Source: Eggerthellaceae bacterium (GTDB taxonomy: Bacteria; Actinomycetota; Coriobacteriia; Coriobacteriales; Eggerthellaceae). Taken from it: a DNA stretch of 64,000 nt. Of this stretch, positions 21,983 through 30,795 are shown piece by piece. The first letter of the stretch is position 1. Each line of letters starts with the position of its first letter. The translations under genes were made by a program, and so were the position numbers. Below the pieces are notes generated by a model. It searched no databases. It was given only the letters and a program-made list of their open reading frames with translations, and had not been told where the DNA came from. The stretch covers positions 1 to 64,000 of the forward strand of contig WRIS01000006.1 in the NCBI GenBank assembly GCA_009782615.1. Direction: 5' to 3'.

Positions 21983-23587
21983 CTAGTGGCGGAAGTGGCG
22001 ATGCCCCGTAAAGACCATAGCGATACCTTGTTCGTCTGCCGCTTCGATAACTTCAGCGTCACGCATAGAACCACCTGGTTGAATAACGGCGCTCACACCC
22101 GCTTGGGCAAGCACGTCAAACCCGTCGCGGAAGGGGAAGAACGCATCACTTGCGGCAACGGAGCCTTGCGCTTCGTCTCCCGCTTGACTCACGGCAATTT
22201 TCGCCGAATTCACGCGATTCGGCTGCCCGCCGCCAACGCCCACGCTTATCCCGCCCTTAGCAAGCACGATGGCGTTACTCTTGACCGACTTGCAAACCTT
22301 CCACGCGAAAATAAGTTGTTCCATTTCCTCTTCGGTGGGCTGGCGCTTCGTTGCCACACTAAACTCAACAGGGCTTTCTTGTGCAGTATCGGCATCCATA
22401 CAAAGCACGCCACCCTCAACGGAGCGGTATTCCACTTCCCCGCCAGGCGCATTGATACCGCCCGTGCTCAAAACGCGCGTATTAGGCTTTTCTTCGTAGA
22501 GGGTCAAGGCATCTGCGTCAAATTCAGGTGCGATGATTGCTTCAACAAATTGCCCGTTGTTGAAAATTTCAGTCACCACACTCGCGTCGACCTTCCGATT
22601 AAACGCCATCACGCCGCCGAATGCCGACACAGGGTCGCATTCATGGGCGCTCTTGTAGGCTTGCGTCACGTTTTCAGCAACACAAACGCCGCACGGAGTG
22701 AGATGCTTCACGATGACGCACGCAGGTTCAACAAATTCGCGCACCGCCGTCCAGGCAGCGTCCAAATCGAGATAGTTGTTGTAGGAAAGTTCCTTGCCTT
22801 GAAGTTTCTTGGCATACGCAAGGGAAAAATCGGCAAGCGCATAATCATCGCGCCGATAGAAAGCGGCACTTTGATGAGGGTTTTCGCCATAACGAAGGTC
22901 TTGAACTTTCGTGAGGCTCAAAGAAAGTGGGTCAACAAACGTCGATGCCGTTTCGCCGTTTGCTTCTGTAGCAGCGGCATCTTCGCCCGCAAGTTTTTCC
23001 TCAAGCCACCGAGCAATCGAGCCGTCGTAGGCGTTCGTGGTCTGGAAAACCTTGAGCGCCAGTGCCCTGCGTGTTGCCAAGGTTGTTGCGCCTTCGTTTA
23101 AGCGCATTTCAGCAAGAATGGTGTCATAGCTTGCAGGGTCGGTGACCACCGCAACGCTTTCGAAGTTTTTCGCCGCCGAGCGCAACATGGAAGGTCCGCC
23201 AATGTCGATATTTTCGATACACGTGGCGAAATCAGCGCCCGATTCAACCGTCTTGGTAAAGGCGTAGAGGTTTACCACGACCATATCAATCATCGCGATT
23301 CCGTGTTCTGCCGCCTGCCCCATATGACCTGCGTTATCGCGCTTAGCAAGCAGACCTCCGTGTACGCGCGGATGAAGCGTTTTTACGCGCCCGTCCATCA
23401 TTTCGGGAAATTCGGTAACCGCTTCGATTGCGGTCACGGCAATTCCTTGTTCTGCCAGGGCACGCGCCGTTCCTCCCGTCGAAATGATTTCTGCTCCAAA
23501 TTCCTTGTTAAGAGCTGAAGCGAATTCAGCAACTCCCGTCTTGTCGGTGACAGAAATCAACACTCGCTTAACCTTCGGATTGTCCAC
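21983..23587 (-). CDS. purH: Bifunctional AICAR transformylase / IMP cyclohydrolase
   Basis: PurH carries out the last two steps of de novo IMP synthesis in the cytoplasm: formylation of AICAR with 10-formyl-tetrahydrofolate, then ring closure. At 534 residues it has the usual length. The N-terminal MGS-like cyclohydrolase domain is clear ([35 protein letters not shown]). The transformylase domain follows, with [11 protein letters not shown]-like ([17 protein letters not shown]), VKHLTPCGV, and a C-terminal [10 protein letters not shown] and [10 protein letters not shown]. The start is GTG, with AAGGAG five bases upstream. It is the last gene of the purine operon, 57 bases after the xdhC-like gene, and is followed by a strong terminator. 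Confidence 0.97.
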   Translation of the reverse strand: MDNPKVKRVLISVTDKTGVAEFASALNKEFGAEIISTGGTARALAEQGIAVTAIEAVTEFPEMMDGRVKTLHPRVHGGLLAKRDNAGHMGQAAEHGIAMIDMVVVNLYAFTKTVESGADFATCIENIDIGGPSMLRSAAKNFESVAVVTDPASYDTILAEMRLNEGATTLATRRALALKVFQTTNAYDGSIARWLEEKLAGEDAAATEANGETASTFVDPLSLSLTKVQDLRYGENPHQSAAFYRRDDYALADFSLAYAKKLQGKELSYNNYLDLDAAWTAVREFVEPACVIVKHLTPCGVCVAENVTQAYKSAHECDPVSAFGGVMAFNRKVDASVVTEIFNNGQFVEAIIAPEFDADALTLYEEKPNTRVLSTGGINAPGGEVEYRSVEGGVLCMDADTAQESPVEFSVATKRQPTEEEMEQLIFAWKVCKSVKSNAIVLAKGGISVGVGGGQPNRVNSAKIAVSQAGDEAQGSVAASDAFFPFRDGFDVLAQAGVSAVIQPGGSMRDAEVIEAADEQGIAMVFTGHRHFRH

Positions 23588-23644
23588 TGCTGCTCCTTCC
23601 TACCTTCCTTAAATTCTTATGAAACTTTCCTAAAACCCTTTTCC

Positions 23645-24634
23645 TTAACCTCTTCCAAGGTTCTTGTCGTGTGAGCGCCGTGCTTCTTCGTGATAGCGCT
23701 CCTTATAGCGCACATCGACCAATTCCCCAACAATGGCAATAGCCAGTTCTGCAGGGGTTTTTGCCCCAAACGTAAGCCCGATAGGTCGCTTAACCCGTTC
23801 CCACTGCGCATCCGTAATCCCCGCTTCGCGGACAAGTTCATACACGCGGTCGTTTTTACCGACGCAACCCATCATGCCAACATAGTGCACGCCTGATCGA
23901 AGCGCCCAAATGCACGCCTGCGGGTCAAACATGTGGCCACGCGTCAAGACGCACACGTAATCATGCGGGGCAGCTTTCAACTCTTCCAGATTATCAAAGC
24001 TTGCAAGCACAATGCGCTCGGCTTCGGGAAAGCGTTGAGCATTGACGTAAGCGGTGTCGTAGTCAACCACCACAACCAAAAAGCCAAGATGCGCCGCTTG
24101 GGCTGCAAGTTCGCTTGCCACATCGCTTGCTCCCAAAAGCCACACTTTGACAGGCTCAAACAGAGCAACGCTTGCCCAGGTAAGCCCTGCGAACTGGTCG
24201 TTGTGCATGGAAGGGCCTCGGGTGACGTCCTTCATCTGGAATGCGTCACGCGGTGAATAGGGACGGCTTGCAACAATTTCTTTTGCGTCATTGCAGAAAA
24301 ACACGCCCGCCATGCCATCAGCAGAGCCTTGGTCTCCGTACTTTTTCGTCACTTCGTTGTCGGTATTGGAAACCGCAGCCGCAGGATCGGTGACAATCTT
24401 AAAGCCCAGCCAGGCAAGGTCGCCCTCGTCGATGGCGCGCAAAGCCCGTTTGAAAACGGGAAGATCGTCTTTGGTAAGGCGGGCGGCTAAAGCGGCGAGG
24501 CTTACCGAATCCAGTGCCGCCTTGCCGTCGCGTGCTTCTTCGGAAAAACAGGGAAAATCTACCTGCGAAAGTACAGGAGTTTTGCCGATTTCCAAATCGG
24601 CGATAATTGAGTGCAGCACCCTTTTATCCATCAA
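23645..24634 (-). CDS. XdhC/CoxI family protein (molybdenum cofactor maturation)
   Basis: The family inserts or sulfurates the molybdenum cofactor of xanthine dehydrogenase-type hydroxylases. The C-terminal half has a Rossmann nucleotide-binding motif (VWLLGASDVASELAAQAAHL, about residue 165) and the XdhC end pattern (YVGMMGCVGKND, PIGLTFGAKTPAELAIAIVG). The N-terminal third is less typical. Translation starts inside the end of purN (11-base overlap), so it is translated with the purine genes. No xanthine dehydrogenase structural gene is in the window. The placement between purN and purH suggests a link to purine salvage or catabolism, but the molybdenum-dependent NapA nearby is of a different family that does not normally need XdhC. 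Confidence 0.82.
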   Translation of the reverse strand: MMDKRVLHSIIADLEIGKTPVLSQVDFPCFSEEARDGKAALDSVSLAALAARLTKDDLPVFKRALRAIDEGDLAWLGFKIVTDPAAAVSNTDNEVTKKYGDQGSADGMAGVFFCNDAKEIVASRPYSPRDAFQMKDVTRGPSMHNDQFAGLTWASVALFEPVKVWLLGASDVASELAAQAAHLGFLVVVVDYDTAYVNAQRFPEAERIVLASFDNLEELKAAPHDYVCVLTRGHMFDPQACIWALRSGVHYVGMMGCVGKNDRVYELVREAGITDAQWERVKRPIGLTFGAKTPAELAIAIVGELVDVRYKERYHEEARRSHDKNLGRG

Positions 24635-25256
24635 TGCGCACCTTTCTGGTTTCGTCTATCGCGATTTTTCCTTCCGACAAAAGACGTAATACCTGCGGAT
24701 ACAATTCGTGTTCCAACGCATGAATTTTTTCCGTAAGCATCTCGAGTGTGTCGTTTTCTTCTATCGCGACAGCGCGCTGCGCGATGATGGGGCCTTTGTC
24801 GTATTCGGCATTGGCGAAATGAATCGTAATGCCTGTCAACTTGACCCCCGCATTGAAAGCGTCCTCGATGCCGTGCGCCCCCTTGAAAGAAGGAAGCAAG
24901 GCAGGATGAAGATTTATCACTCTGTCGGGGAAAACATCGAGTACTTCGGTTCCCAATTTGCGCATGTATCCTGCCATGACAATATATTCTGCTTCTGCAC
25001 GCACAAATTCACTTGCAATCAGTTCGTTGGCAAGAGCAGGATTTGCATAGAGTTCCTTATTGAGCGAACAGGTGTCGATTCCCGCCTCTTGCGCCCGCAC
25101 AAGCCCGTAGGCATCGGGGCGAGACGAAATCACCTTGACGATTTCGATGTTGAGATTATCCGTGCGAATGGCATCAATTATCGCTTGGAGGTTTGAGCCG
25201 CCTCCGCTGATAAGAACCCCGATTTTCAAGGCTTGGCGTTCGCTGATGCCGCTCAT
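24624..25256 (-). CDS. purN: Phosphoribosylglycinamide formyltransferase
   Basis: PurN formylates GAR with 10-formyl-tetrahydrofolate, the third step of purine synthesis. At 210 residues it has normal length. The start shows KIGVLISGGGSNLQAIIDAI, the family's phosphate-binding loop. The catalytic region is VMAGYMRKLG ... INLHPALLPSFKGAHGIEDAF, with the Asn/His pair, and is followed by TGITIHFANAEYDKGPIIAQ, which includes the catalytic Asp. Its ATG overlaps the purM stop codon as ATGA, and its own 3' end overlaps the xdhC-like start. Confidence 0.96.
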   Translation of the reverse strand: MSGISERQALKIGVLISGGGSNLQAIIDAIRTDNLNIEIVKVISSRPDAYGLVRAQEAGIDTCSLNKELYANPALANELIASEFVRAEAEYIVMAGYMRKLGTEVLDVFPDRVINLHPALLPSFKGAHGIEDAFNAGVKLTGITIHFANAEYDKGPIIAQRAVAIEENDTLEMLTEKIHALEHELYPQVLRLLSEGKIAIDETRKVRIDG

Positions 25257-26551
25257 TTTTCTTCGCCGCCCTTGGCATCCTTGTCCCCCGCAACGCTGTC
25301 AGCGTTGGCAGCGCTGGTGGTGCTGGTGGCGGTGTCGGCGGTGTTGACGGCGCTAGTGGTGCTAGTGGTGCTAGTGGTGCTGGCGGCACTGTCGGTGTCG
25401 CCCTCAGCAGCCCCATAGGCAAAAAGCGCACCTTCATTGACGTAGCGAACCTTGCCGCTACCTGCAACAACCTTTCCGATGCGATACGTTGTTTCCCCTG
25501 CTGCGGAAAGCAGGTTTTCAACTCCGTCAATGCTCAAGGGGTCAACTGCGCACACCATACCCAGCCCCATATTGAAGGTCTTGAGCGATTCGGCTTCATC
25601 CAGATGCGCACAATCGCAGACGAACCGTGCAATCGCAGGTACGCGCCACGACCCTAACACCACTTCGGCATCGAGCGTATCAGGCAAGGCGCGATTGAGG
25701 TTTTCCGAAATACCACCGCCCGTAATATGCGCCAGCGCATGTATCGCCCGCGGGCGCTTCCGCAAAATTCCCTGAATTGCCTTCACGTAAATGCGCGTAG
25801 GCACCATCAAGGATTCTTCCAAATTCATGCCGTTCAGTTCGGGGCGCGCCAACCGCAATTCATAGCGCGTTTTCCCCTCGACACACACCTTGCGAGCAAG
25901 CGAATAACCGTTGGAATGAAGCCCGCTTGAAGCAAGCCCCAGCAAGATGTCTCCTGCGCGCACTTTTGAGGGCTCTAACATGAGCGGGCGGTCGACCAGT
26001 CCTACACAAAAGCCCGAAAGGTCATAGTCTTTCGAATCCATAACACCAGGATGTTCTGCCATTTCTCCACCGATGAGCGCACACCCCGCTTGTTTGCAAC
26101 CCTCGGCGATACCGGAAACGATTTCTGCAATTGCTTCGGCGTTAAGTTTCCCCACGGCAATATAATCAAGAAAGAAAAGTGGTTCGGCGCCTGTCGCCAA
26201 GATGTCGTTTGCGCACATGGCAACCAAATCGATGCCCACCGTATCATGCTTTCCTACCAGTTGGGCAAGTTTGAGTTTCGTGCCTACGCCATCGGTTCCT
26301 GAAACCAAAATAGGGTCGGCCATATTCTTGGCAGCCGCCACGGAAAACAGTCCGCCAAAGCCACCGATGTCTCCTACCACTTCTTCGCGATAGGTGTCTG
26401 CCACCATCCCCTTGATGGCTTCAACTGCCCGCGCGCCCTCGGCGGTGTCGACCCCTGCTTGCGCATAGGTTGTCGCCCCATCCGTCACCCAACTGGGCAT
26501 TTGTGGCGCATCCGACTTGTCCACCGCGCTCACAATCACTCGTTCAGTCAT
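25253..26551 (-). CDS. purM: Phosphoribosylformylglycinamidine cyclo-ligase with low-complexity C-terminal tail
   Basis: PurM closes the imidazole ring of AIR using ATP. The core is recognisable from the N-terminal YAQAGVDTAEGARAVEAIK, through DPILVSGTDGVGTKLKLAQ and the DTVGIDLVAMCANDILATGA signature, to LIGGEMAEHPGV and ALAHITGGGISENLNR. The start ATG has AGGAG before it. The family ends near residue 380; here about 50 more residues, rich in Ser, Thr and Ala (repeated STT/TSTT units, 25,300-25,400) with a charged end, are added. The DNA of the tail is a nine-base satellite-like repeat (GCTAGTGGT on the plus strand). The tail has no recognised function. purN overlaps the stop by four bases. 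Confidence 0.96.
   Translation of the reverse strand: MTERVIVSAVDKSDAPQMPSWVTDGATTYAQAGVDTAEGARAVEAIKGMVADTYREEVVGDIGGFGGLFSVAAAKNMADPILVSGTDGVGTKLKLAQLVGKHDTVGIDLVAMCANDILATGAEPLFFLDYIAVGKLNAEAIAEIVSGIAEGCKQAGCALIGGEMAEHPGVMDSKDYDLSGFCVGLVDRPLMLEPSKVRAGDILLGLASSGLHSNGYSLARKVCVEGKTRYELRLARPELNGMNLEESLMVPTRIYVKAIQGILRKRPRAIHALAHITGGGISENLNRALPDTLDAEVVLGSWRVPAIARFVCDCAHLDEAESLKTFNMGLGMVCAVDPLSIDGVENLLSAAGETTYRIGKVVAGSGKVRYVNEGALFAYGAAEGDTDSAASTTSTTSTTSAVNTADTATSTTSAANADSVAGDKDAKGGEEK
25300..25405. repeat. In-frame minisatellite in the 3' end of purM
   Basis: On the plus strand GCTAGTGGT recurs three times in a row, flanked by degenerate GGTGTCGGC-like and GGTGCTGGT-like units. All units are multiples of three bases, so the purM frame is kept. 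They encode Ser/Thr/Ala-rich residues beyond the enzyme core. Confidence 0.7.
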
Positions 26552-26560
26552 GTAAAACTC

Positions 26561-27997
26561 CTAAGAAAGAAAGCTTTTCTTCTTCATAGAATCGGGAATT
26601 TCAGCAGGGTATTCACCCGAGAAGCAAGCTTCACACAAGCCCCCTTGGCTCGTGTTGATGGAATTGCGCAAACCCTCAAGCGTAATGAAGGCAAGCGAAT
26701 CGGCTCCCACAAATTCACAAATTTCATCAACCGACATATGCGCAGCAATCAACTGATCTTGCGTGTCGGTGTCGATTCCATAAAAACAAGGCCACAGCAC
26801 TTCGGGCGAAACAATGCGCAGGTGCACCTCTTTGGCACCAGCGTTGCGCAGCATTTCGACCAACTGCTTGGACGTATTGCCCCGCACGATGGAGTCGTCT
26901 ATCACTACAAGGCGTTTGTCCTGAATAACCGTTGACAACGGATTGAGCTTCAAACGAATCCCCAGCTGGCGCATTTCTTGCGTGGGCTGGATAAAGGTGC
27001 GTCCCACGTAGCGGTTCTTCACGATGCCATCAACGTAGGGCAGCTTGCTTTCAAAGGCATAGCCCACCGCAGAAGGAACGCCACTGTCGGGAACGCCCAA
27101 CACCACATCGGCTTCGACGGGTGCCTCTTGGGCAAGAATGCGTCCCATATCGCGACGTGCCTGGTAGACGCTTTGCCCGTCAATCACCGAATCGGGGCGG
27201 GCGAAATACACGTACTCGAAAATACAGCCTGCATTTCCTCGCTTGGGAATTCCTTGTTCAGAGGTAAGGCCCTCTTCGTTGATGCGCACGATTTCTCCTG
27301 GTTGGACGTCGCGCACATACTGTGCCCCCACGATATCAAGACCGCAGCTTTCACTCGACACGACCCATCCTCTATCATCGGGCAACTTGCCGATGCAAAG
27401 CGGGCGGATGCCGTAAGGGTCACGGAAGGCGTAGAGAGTATCGGGGCTTGCTAATACCATAGCGTACGCCCCTTCGAGTTCTTCCATCATTTGACGGATG
27501 CCGTCGCGCAGGTGATGTGTTTCCTGCGTGGCAAGTCCGATGGTTTTCGCGGCAACTTCACTGTCGGCAAAAGACCTGAACTGTAACCCCTTTTCCAACA
27601 AGCGCGCGCGCAGTGCATTCGTGTTGATGAGCGCACCATTGTGAGCAAGAGCTATCAAAATTTCATCGATTGCCGAAATATGCGGCTGGGATGCTTCCCA
27701 CGAAGAACCAGTTTGGGTAGTTGAATAGCGCGTATGCCCCACCGCAACAAACCCGTCAAGCGCGGCAAGACTCGATTCGTTAAACACCTGAGTCACGAGA
27801 CCCAAATCCTTAGCAACTAAAATCGTTTCTCCATCTCCCACCGCAATACCAGCACTTTCCTGCCCCCGATGCTGAAGCGCCTGCAAACCGAAGCACGTCA
27901 TACGCGCAACGTCCTCACCTTTTGCGTAGATGCCAAAAACGGCACATTCTTCTTCCAAACGGTCGGGGCGCTCCCCTGGAAATGCCGCAGTGCTCAT
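26561..27997 (-). CDS. purF: Amidophosphoribosyltransferase, iron-sulfur type with propeptide
   Basis: PurF commits PRPP to purine synthesis by transferring ammonia from glutamine. At 478 residues it has the family length. A short acidic propeptide ends at Glu17, just before CAVFGIYAKGED, whose Cys is the glutaminase nucleophile after processing. Further motifs are HRGQESAGIA, VGHTRYSTTQTG and the PRPP loop VVIDDSIVRGNTSKQ. Cys in NAGCIFEYVYFARPDS, in LWPCFYGID and the CEAC pair near the end match the four ligands of the [4Fe-4S] cluster in the Bacillus-type enzyme. Its ATG overlaps the sortase stop by four bases; AAAAGGAG lies upstream. Feedback inhibition by purine nucleotides is expected from the family. 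Confidence 0.97.
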   Translation of the reverse strand: MSTAAFPGERPDRLEEECAVFGIYAKGEDVARMTCFGLQALQHRGQESAGIAVGDGETILVAKDLGLVTQVFNESSLAALDGFVAVGHTRYSTTQTGSSWEASQPHISAIDEILIALAHNGALINTNALRARLLEKGLQFRSFADSEVAAKTIGLATQETHHLRDGIRQMMEELEGAYAMVLASPDTLYAFRDPYGIRPLCIGKLPDDRGWVVSSESCGLDIVGAQYVRDVQPGEIVRINEEGLTSEQGIPKRGNAGCIFEYVYFARPDSVIDGQSVYQARRDMGRILAQEAPVEADVVLGVPDSGVPSAVGYAFESKLPYVDGIVKNRYVGRTFIQPTQEMRQLGIRLKLNPLSTVIQDKRLVVIDDSIVRGNTSKQLVEMLRNAGAKEVHLRIVSPEVLWPCFYGIDTDTQDQLIAAHMSVDEICEFVGADSLAFITLEGLRNSINTSQGGLCEACFSGEYPAEIPDSMKKKSFLS

Positions 27998-28914
27998 TGA
28001 AGCTCCTTTTCTGTTTCGTCGATAAGCATTATGTCGTCGATGGTAAGACCATCTAATCCTGAATTTTGAGTGCCCGAAGCTGTTCCCACGGTACTTTCGG
28101 TTACCGCCGCAAACAGGACCGCCCGCCCGTCATTAACGGTATAGTCGCAGGTAACAAACGCGAAACACTTGGTAATGTCGGCTGCTTGGATGGGGCTTGA
28201 ATCAATCCACGCCACGTTTCGGTCAATTTTGTCCTGAAAATAAGCGACCATTTCTTCGTTGGTCGAAAAACGCGGCTGAGCAAGCGGGTCATGCCCGTTG
28301 CTGATGACGAGAGCAAAGGTGGTAAGCCGATAATTGCCCGCAGGCGTAAGCACGTAGACGGTGCGGTGAGTGTTGAATTCGGCAGAATTTGCGAAACCCG
28401 CAAGGCAGGCAAACATGGAACCGTCTTGCATGTGGTGCCCGTAAATGAGATTGTTCGGGTCGGAAAAATCGGATTTGTTTTCAGCAGCAAGAAAGATGGT
28501 TCCAAAGGTGACAACTTGACCTCGTCCGCCAAGAAAGTCTACCGTCAAGTATTTTTGGTTATCTCTGCCTTGTACGACGGGATAGTTGATAACCGTGCCA
28601 GGAATATAGACCCACGCAACTGTATCGGGGTTCTTTTCGAGCAAGGAATCCCAGTCGACGCTTAAATCGGTCAAGGAAAGTTCGGCTTTAGGATTGCCAC
28701 TCACATCTTGGGGCGGAATAAAACCCCAGGAAGCAACGTCTTTATAGAGGTTTTGCCCTTTTAAGTAGCTGTATCCGATACTACCCAGCGCCGTCAAGGA
28801 GCAAAGAAATACGGCAAGGGCAAACCAGAAGATAATCTGCCAAAGAAGGCTCTTTTTTCTCACTTTCTTTTTTTTGGCAGGACGTGCTGCGTGATATTGC
28901 TGATAGTTGGTCAT
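27994..28914 (-). CDS. Class B sortase
   Basis: Sortases join surface proteins covalently to peptidoglycan at the outer face of the membrane. A basic N-terminus (KKKKVRKKS) is followed by one membrane helix near residues 24-45. The class B signatures are present: NLIYGHHMQDGSMF with the catalytic His, and FVTCDYTVNDGRAVLFA with the catalytic Cys and, eight residues later, Arg. The ATG at 28,914 has AAAGGG at good spacing; a GTG six codons upstream overlaps no good site, so I use the ATG (306 aa). The gene overlaps purF as ATGA and so opens the purine operon, an unusual neighbour. Class B enzymes normally use NP(Q/K)TN-type signals, so it need not anchor the SPKTG adhesins. Confidence 0.9.
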   Translation of the reverse strand: MTNYQQYHAARPAKKKKVRKKSLLWQIIFWFALAVFLCSLTALGSIGYSYLKGQNLYKDVASWGFIPPQDVSGNPKAELSLTDLSVDWDSLLEKNPDTVAWVYIPGTVINYPVVQGRDNQKYLTVDFLGGRGQVVTFGTIFLAAENKSDFSDPNNLIYGHHMQDGSMFACLAGFANSAEFNTHRTVYVLTPAGNYRLTTFALVISNGHDPLAQPRFSTNEEMVAYFQDKIDRNVAWIDSSPIQAADITKCFAFVTCDYTVNDGRAVLFAAVTESTVGTASGTQNSGLDGLTIDDIMLIDETEKELQ

Positions 28915-29059
28915 CGAGCCCTTTCGATTCACTCTTCACAGAACAAGCTACAAAACAAGACTGCAAAATTGCGGGACACCCTGAAATCTTTGCAGCGGTG
29001 TGTGGTGCATGGTGCGCGGTGCATGGTGCAATCTTTACTCAAGACCATAATAAGCAAAA

Positions 29060-29077
29060 CGTCCCCAAAAGGGGACG
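29060..29077 (-). terminator. Terminator of the 40-aa membrane protein gene
   Basis: CGTCCCC and GGGGACG form a perfect 7-bp stem with a four-base loop. On the minus strand it is followed by TTTTGCTTATTA. It lies about 55 bases past the stop at 29,134. Confidence 0.7.
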
Positions 29078-29133
29078 CGATAAAGATATCTGTACGTAAT
29101 TTTCACGGCAAGGAACACACTCTTGCCTTCCTT

Positions 29134-29256
29134 CTACTTTTTTCGCATCTCTTTGATAAGACCCTTAACGATAAAGGCTATGATGGCAAGCACGATAAAC
29201 GCAACAAGCCCCCATACAACTGCCATCGGAACGTCAAAGCCAAAAATAGTGTCCAT
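29134..29256 (-). CDS. Small single-pass membrane protein (40 aa)
   Basis: A short frame starts at ATG 29,256 with GGGAG seven bases upstream and ends at TAG 29,134. It reads MDTIFGFDVP, then a hydrophobic helix at about residues 11-31 (MAVVWGLVAFIVLAIIAFIV), then a basic end KGLIKEMRKK. A TATAAT box about 37 bases before the start and a hairpin terminator after the stop mark it as an independent unit. I do not recognise a family. The positive-inside C-terminus suggests N-out/C-in topology. It may modulate a membrane partner, but nothing here identifies one. Confidence 0.7.
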   Translation of the reverse strand: MDTIFGFDVPMAVVWGLVAFIVLAIIAFIVKGLIKEMRKK

Positions 29257-29292
29257 TTTTTCTCCCTAAAACTTATTACTCACAAGATGTTT

Positions 29293-29298
29293 ATTATA
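29293..29298 (-). promoter_or_regulatory. Candidate -10 box for the 40-aa membrane protein gene
   Basis: A perfect TATAAT on the minus strand would start transcription near 29,286, leaving a 30-base leader before the ATG. No good -35 is seen at 16-18 bp, so an activator may be needed. Confidence 0.45.
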
Positions 29299-29420
29299 CT
29301 GCATTCGGCAATGATTATGCTATCGCCCTCTCAAGATTCCTGCAAGCGGCGCTTCAATGACAAAAGAGAACGAAGGAAAAGGCGCGGTTGTGGTTGCGGG
29401 GTGGCGGGGTGGCACGGGTG

Positions 29421-30794
29421 TTAATTCTTTTTGGTGGGGTCGGCGCGCTTAACACGGAGCATGTCGAAAGGCTTTAAGTCGAGTTCGGTTGCGAAAGAAT
29501 AGCGCTCCATTGCGCGGCTCGCAACAAGGTTGGGCTCGTTTTTTTCGGTACTTTTTTTCGAATTTGCATCTAAATCCCTGTTCGAGGGCGAATGTTTCAC
29601 GTGAAACATTTGTTCGCTATTTTCCTGAAGGTCAGCGCTGCTCTTACTTCCTTCGTAGCGCAAATCGGTGACCACCAGACTCTTTATTTTTTGGTGAGGA
29701 GACAAGACCTCAAGCGTGTCGCCCTCAAAGAAACGATTGCGGCAGATAACCTCAACTCGCCTTCCATTGTTGGCGCTTGCGCCTTCCCCGCTCTCCCCAC
29801 CTGCGCCGTCGCCGAGCATACCAACCACTTCAGCAACCCAATCGTAGGTCTGGGCATAAGCATCGCTGTCGGGAGATTGTTCGCCGCGCCCAAAAAAGAA
29901 CCCCGTTGAATAGGGACGATGCGATATCGTATCCAATTCGGACAGGAATATACTCGGGTCTGCCCCATCAAGCACTTGGCGATAGGCATTTACCACCGTT
30001 GCCACATAAAAAGCTTTCTTGTTGCGCCCTTCAATTTTGAGCGAATCGACCCCTATTGCAACGAGGCTGTCGAGATGCTCCAGCATACAAAGATCCTTGG
30101 AATTCATCAGATAAGTGCCGCGCGCATCTTCTTCAATCGGGAAGAATTGCCCTGGTCGCGTTTCTTCTTCCAGCGCATATTCCCAACGACAAGGCTGTGT
30201 ACAATGCCCTTGGTTCGCGGAACGGTCGTTGAGAAAATCGCTGATAAGGCACCTGCCCGATATTGCCATGCACATGGCACCCTGCACGAAAACTTCCAGT
30301 TCAAGTTCGCGCGGCAGTGCTTGGCGCATCAAAGCGATATCCTCGAGGCTCATTTCGCGTGCGCACACAATCCGCTTCGCCCCCAGCTCTTGCCATAAAA
30401 GAGCCGCTTCAGCATTCGAACACGACGCCTGGGTGCTTACATGCAGTGCCAGGCTAGGAGCGTGCTTTCGGGCAAGGCGAAAAACCGCCATGTCGCTTGC
30501 GATAAGCCCATCCACTTCCGCTTGGGCAAACGCCTCAAGATAGGCGGGCAAATCCGCTAAATCCTGAGTGTTCATGTAAGCGTTGCAGGTCACAAAAACT
30601 TTCGCCCGAGCTTGATGGGCAAAAGCCACCGCTTCAGGAATATCCGCAAGAGAAAAGTTGTTTGCACGTTGACGCAAGCCAAAACGGTCGGCTCCCAGAT
30701 AAACGGCATCGGCTCCGAAGCGAATTGCGTAGTGCAGTTGCTCCATCCCCCCTGCAGGAGCCAACAATTCGGGTTTTTTCCTTGAGATAGTCAA
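29421..30794 (-). CDS. U32 peptidase family protein (TrhP/YegQ-like tRNA hydroxylation)
   Basis: Members of this family (YegQ/TrhP, RlhA) are needed for hydroxylation of RNA uridines or cytidines; older annotations call them collagenases. The protein opens with PELLAPAGGMEQLHYAIRFG ADAVYLGAD, the family hallmark, and carries ELEVFVQGAMCMAISGRC with CTQPCRW, whose four Cys may bind a metal or Fe-S centre, then SLKIEGRNK. The U32 core ends near residue 330; the C-terminal part has a Gly/Ser-rich linker and a beta-rich tail. A TTG start lies one base past the cysS TAG stop, so translation is probably coupled. The upstream operon is ispD-ispF-cysE-cysS. Confidence 0.87.
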   Translation of the reverse strand: MTISRKKPELLAPAGGMEQLHYAIRFGADAVYLGADRFGLRQRANNFSLADIPEAVAFAHQARAKVFVTCNAYMNTQDLADLPAYLEAFAQAEVDGLIASDMAVFRLARKHAPSLALHVSTQASCSNAEAALLWQELGAKRIVCAREMSLEDIALMRQALPRELELEVFVQGAMCMAISGRCLISDFLNDRSANQGHCTQPCRWEYALEEETRPGQFFPIEEDARGTYLMNSKDLCMLEHLDSLVAIGVDSLKIEGRNKKAFYVATVVNAYRQVLDGADPSIFLSELDTISHRPYSTGFFFGRGEQSPDSDAYAQTYDWVAEVVGMLGDGAGGESGEGASANNGRRVEVICRNRFFEGDTLEVLSPHQKIKSLVVTDLRYEGSKSSADLQENSEQMFHVKHSPSNRDLDANSKKSTEKNEPNLVASRAMERYSFATELDLKPFDMLRVKRADPTKKN

Positions 30795-30795
30795 C

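Noticed and set aside
21953-23101. A 382-codon plus-strand frame antisense to purH.
   Set aside because: purH is unmistakable over the whole stretch; the antisense frame has no start site or recognisable domain.
28891-29424. A 177-codon plus-strand frame across the gap between the sortase and U32 genes.
   Set aside because: It runs antisense over the 40-residue membrane gene with its promoter and terminator, has no ribosome site, and has an odd His/Lys/Arg-rich composition.
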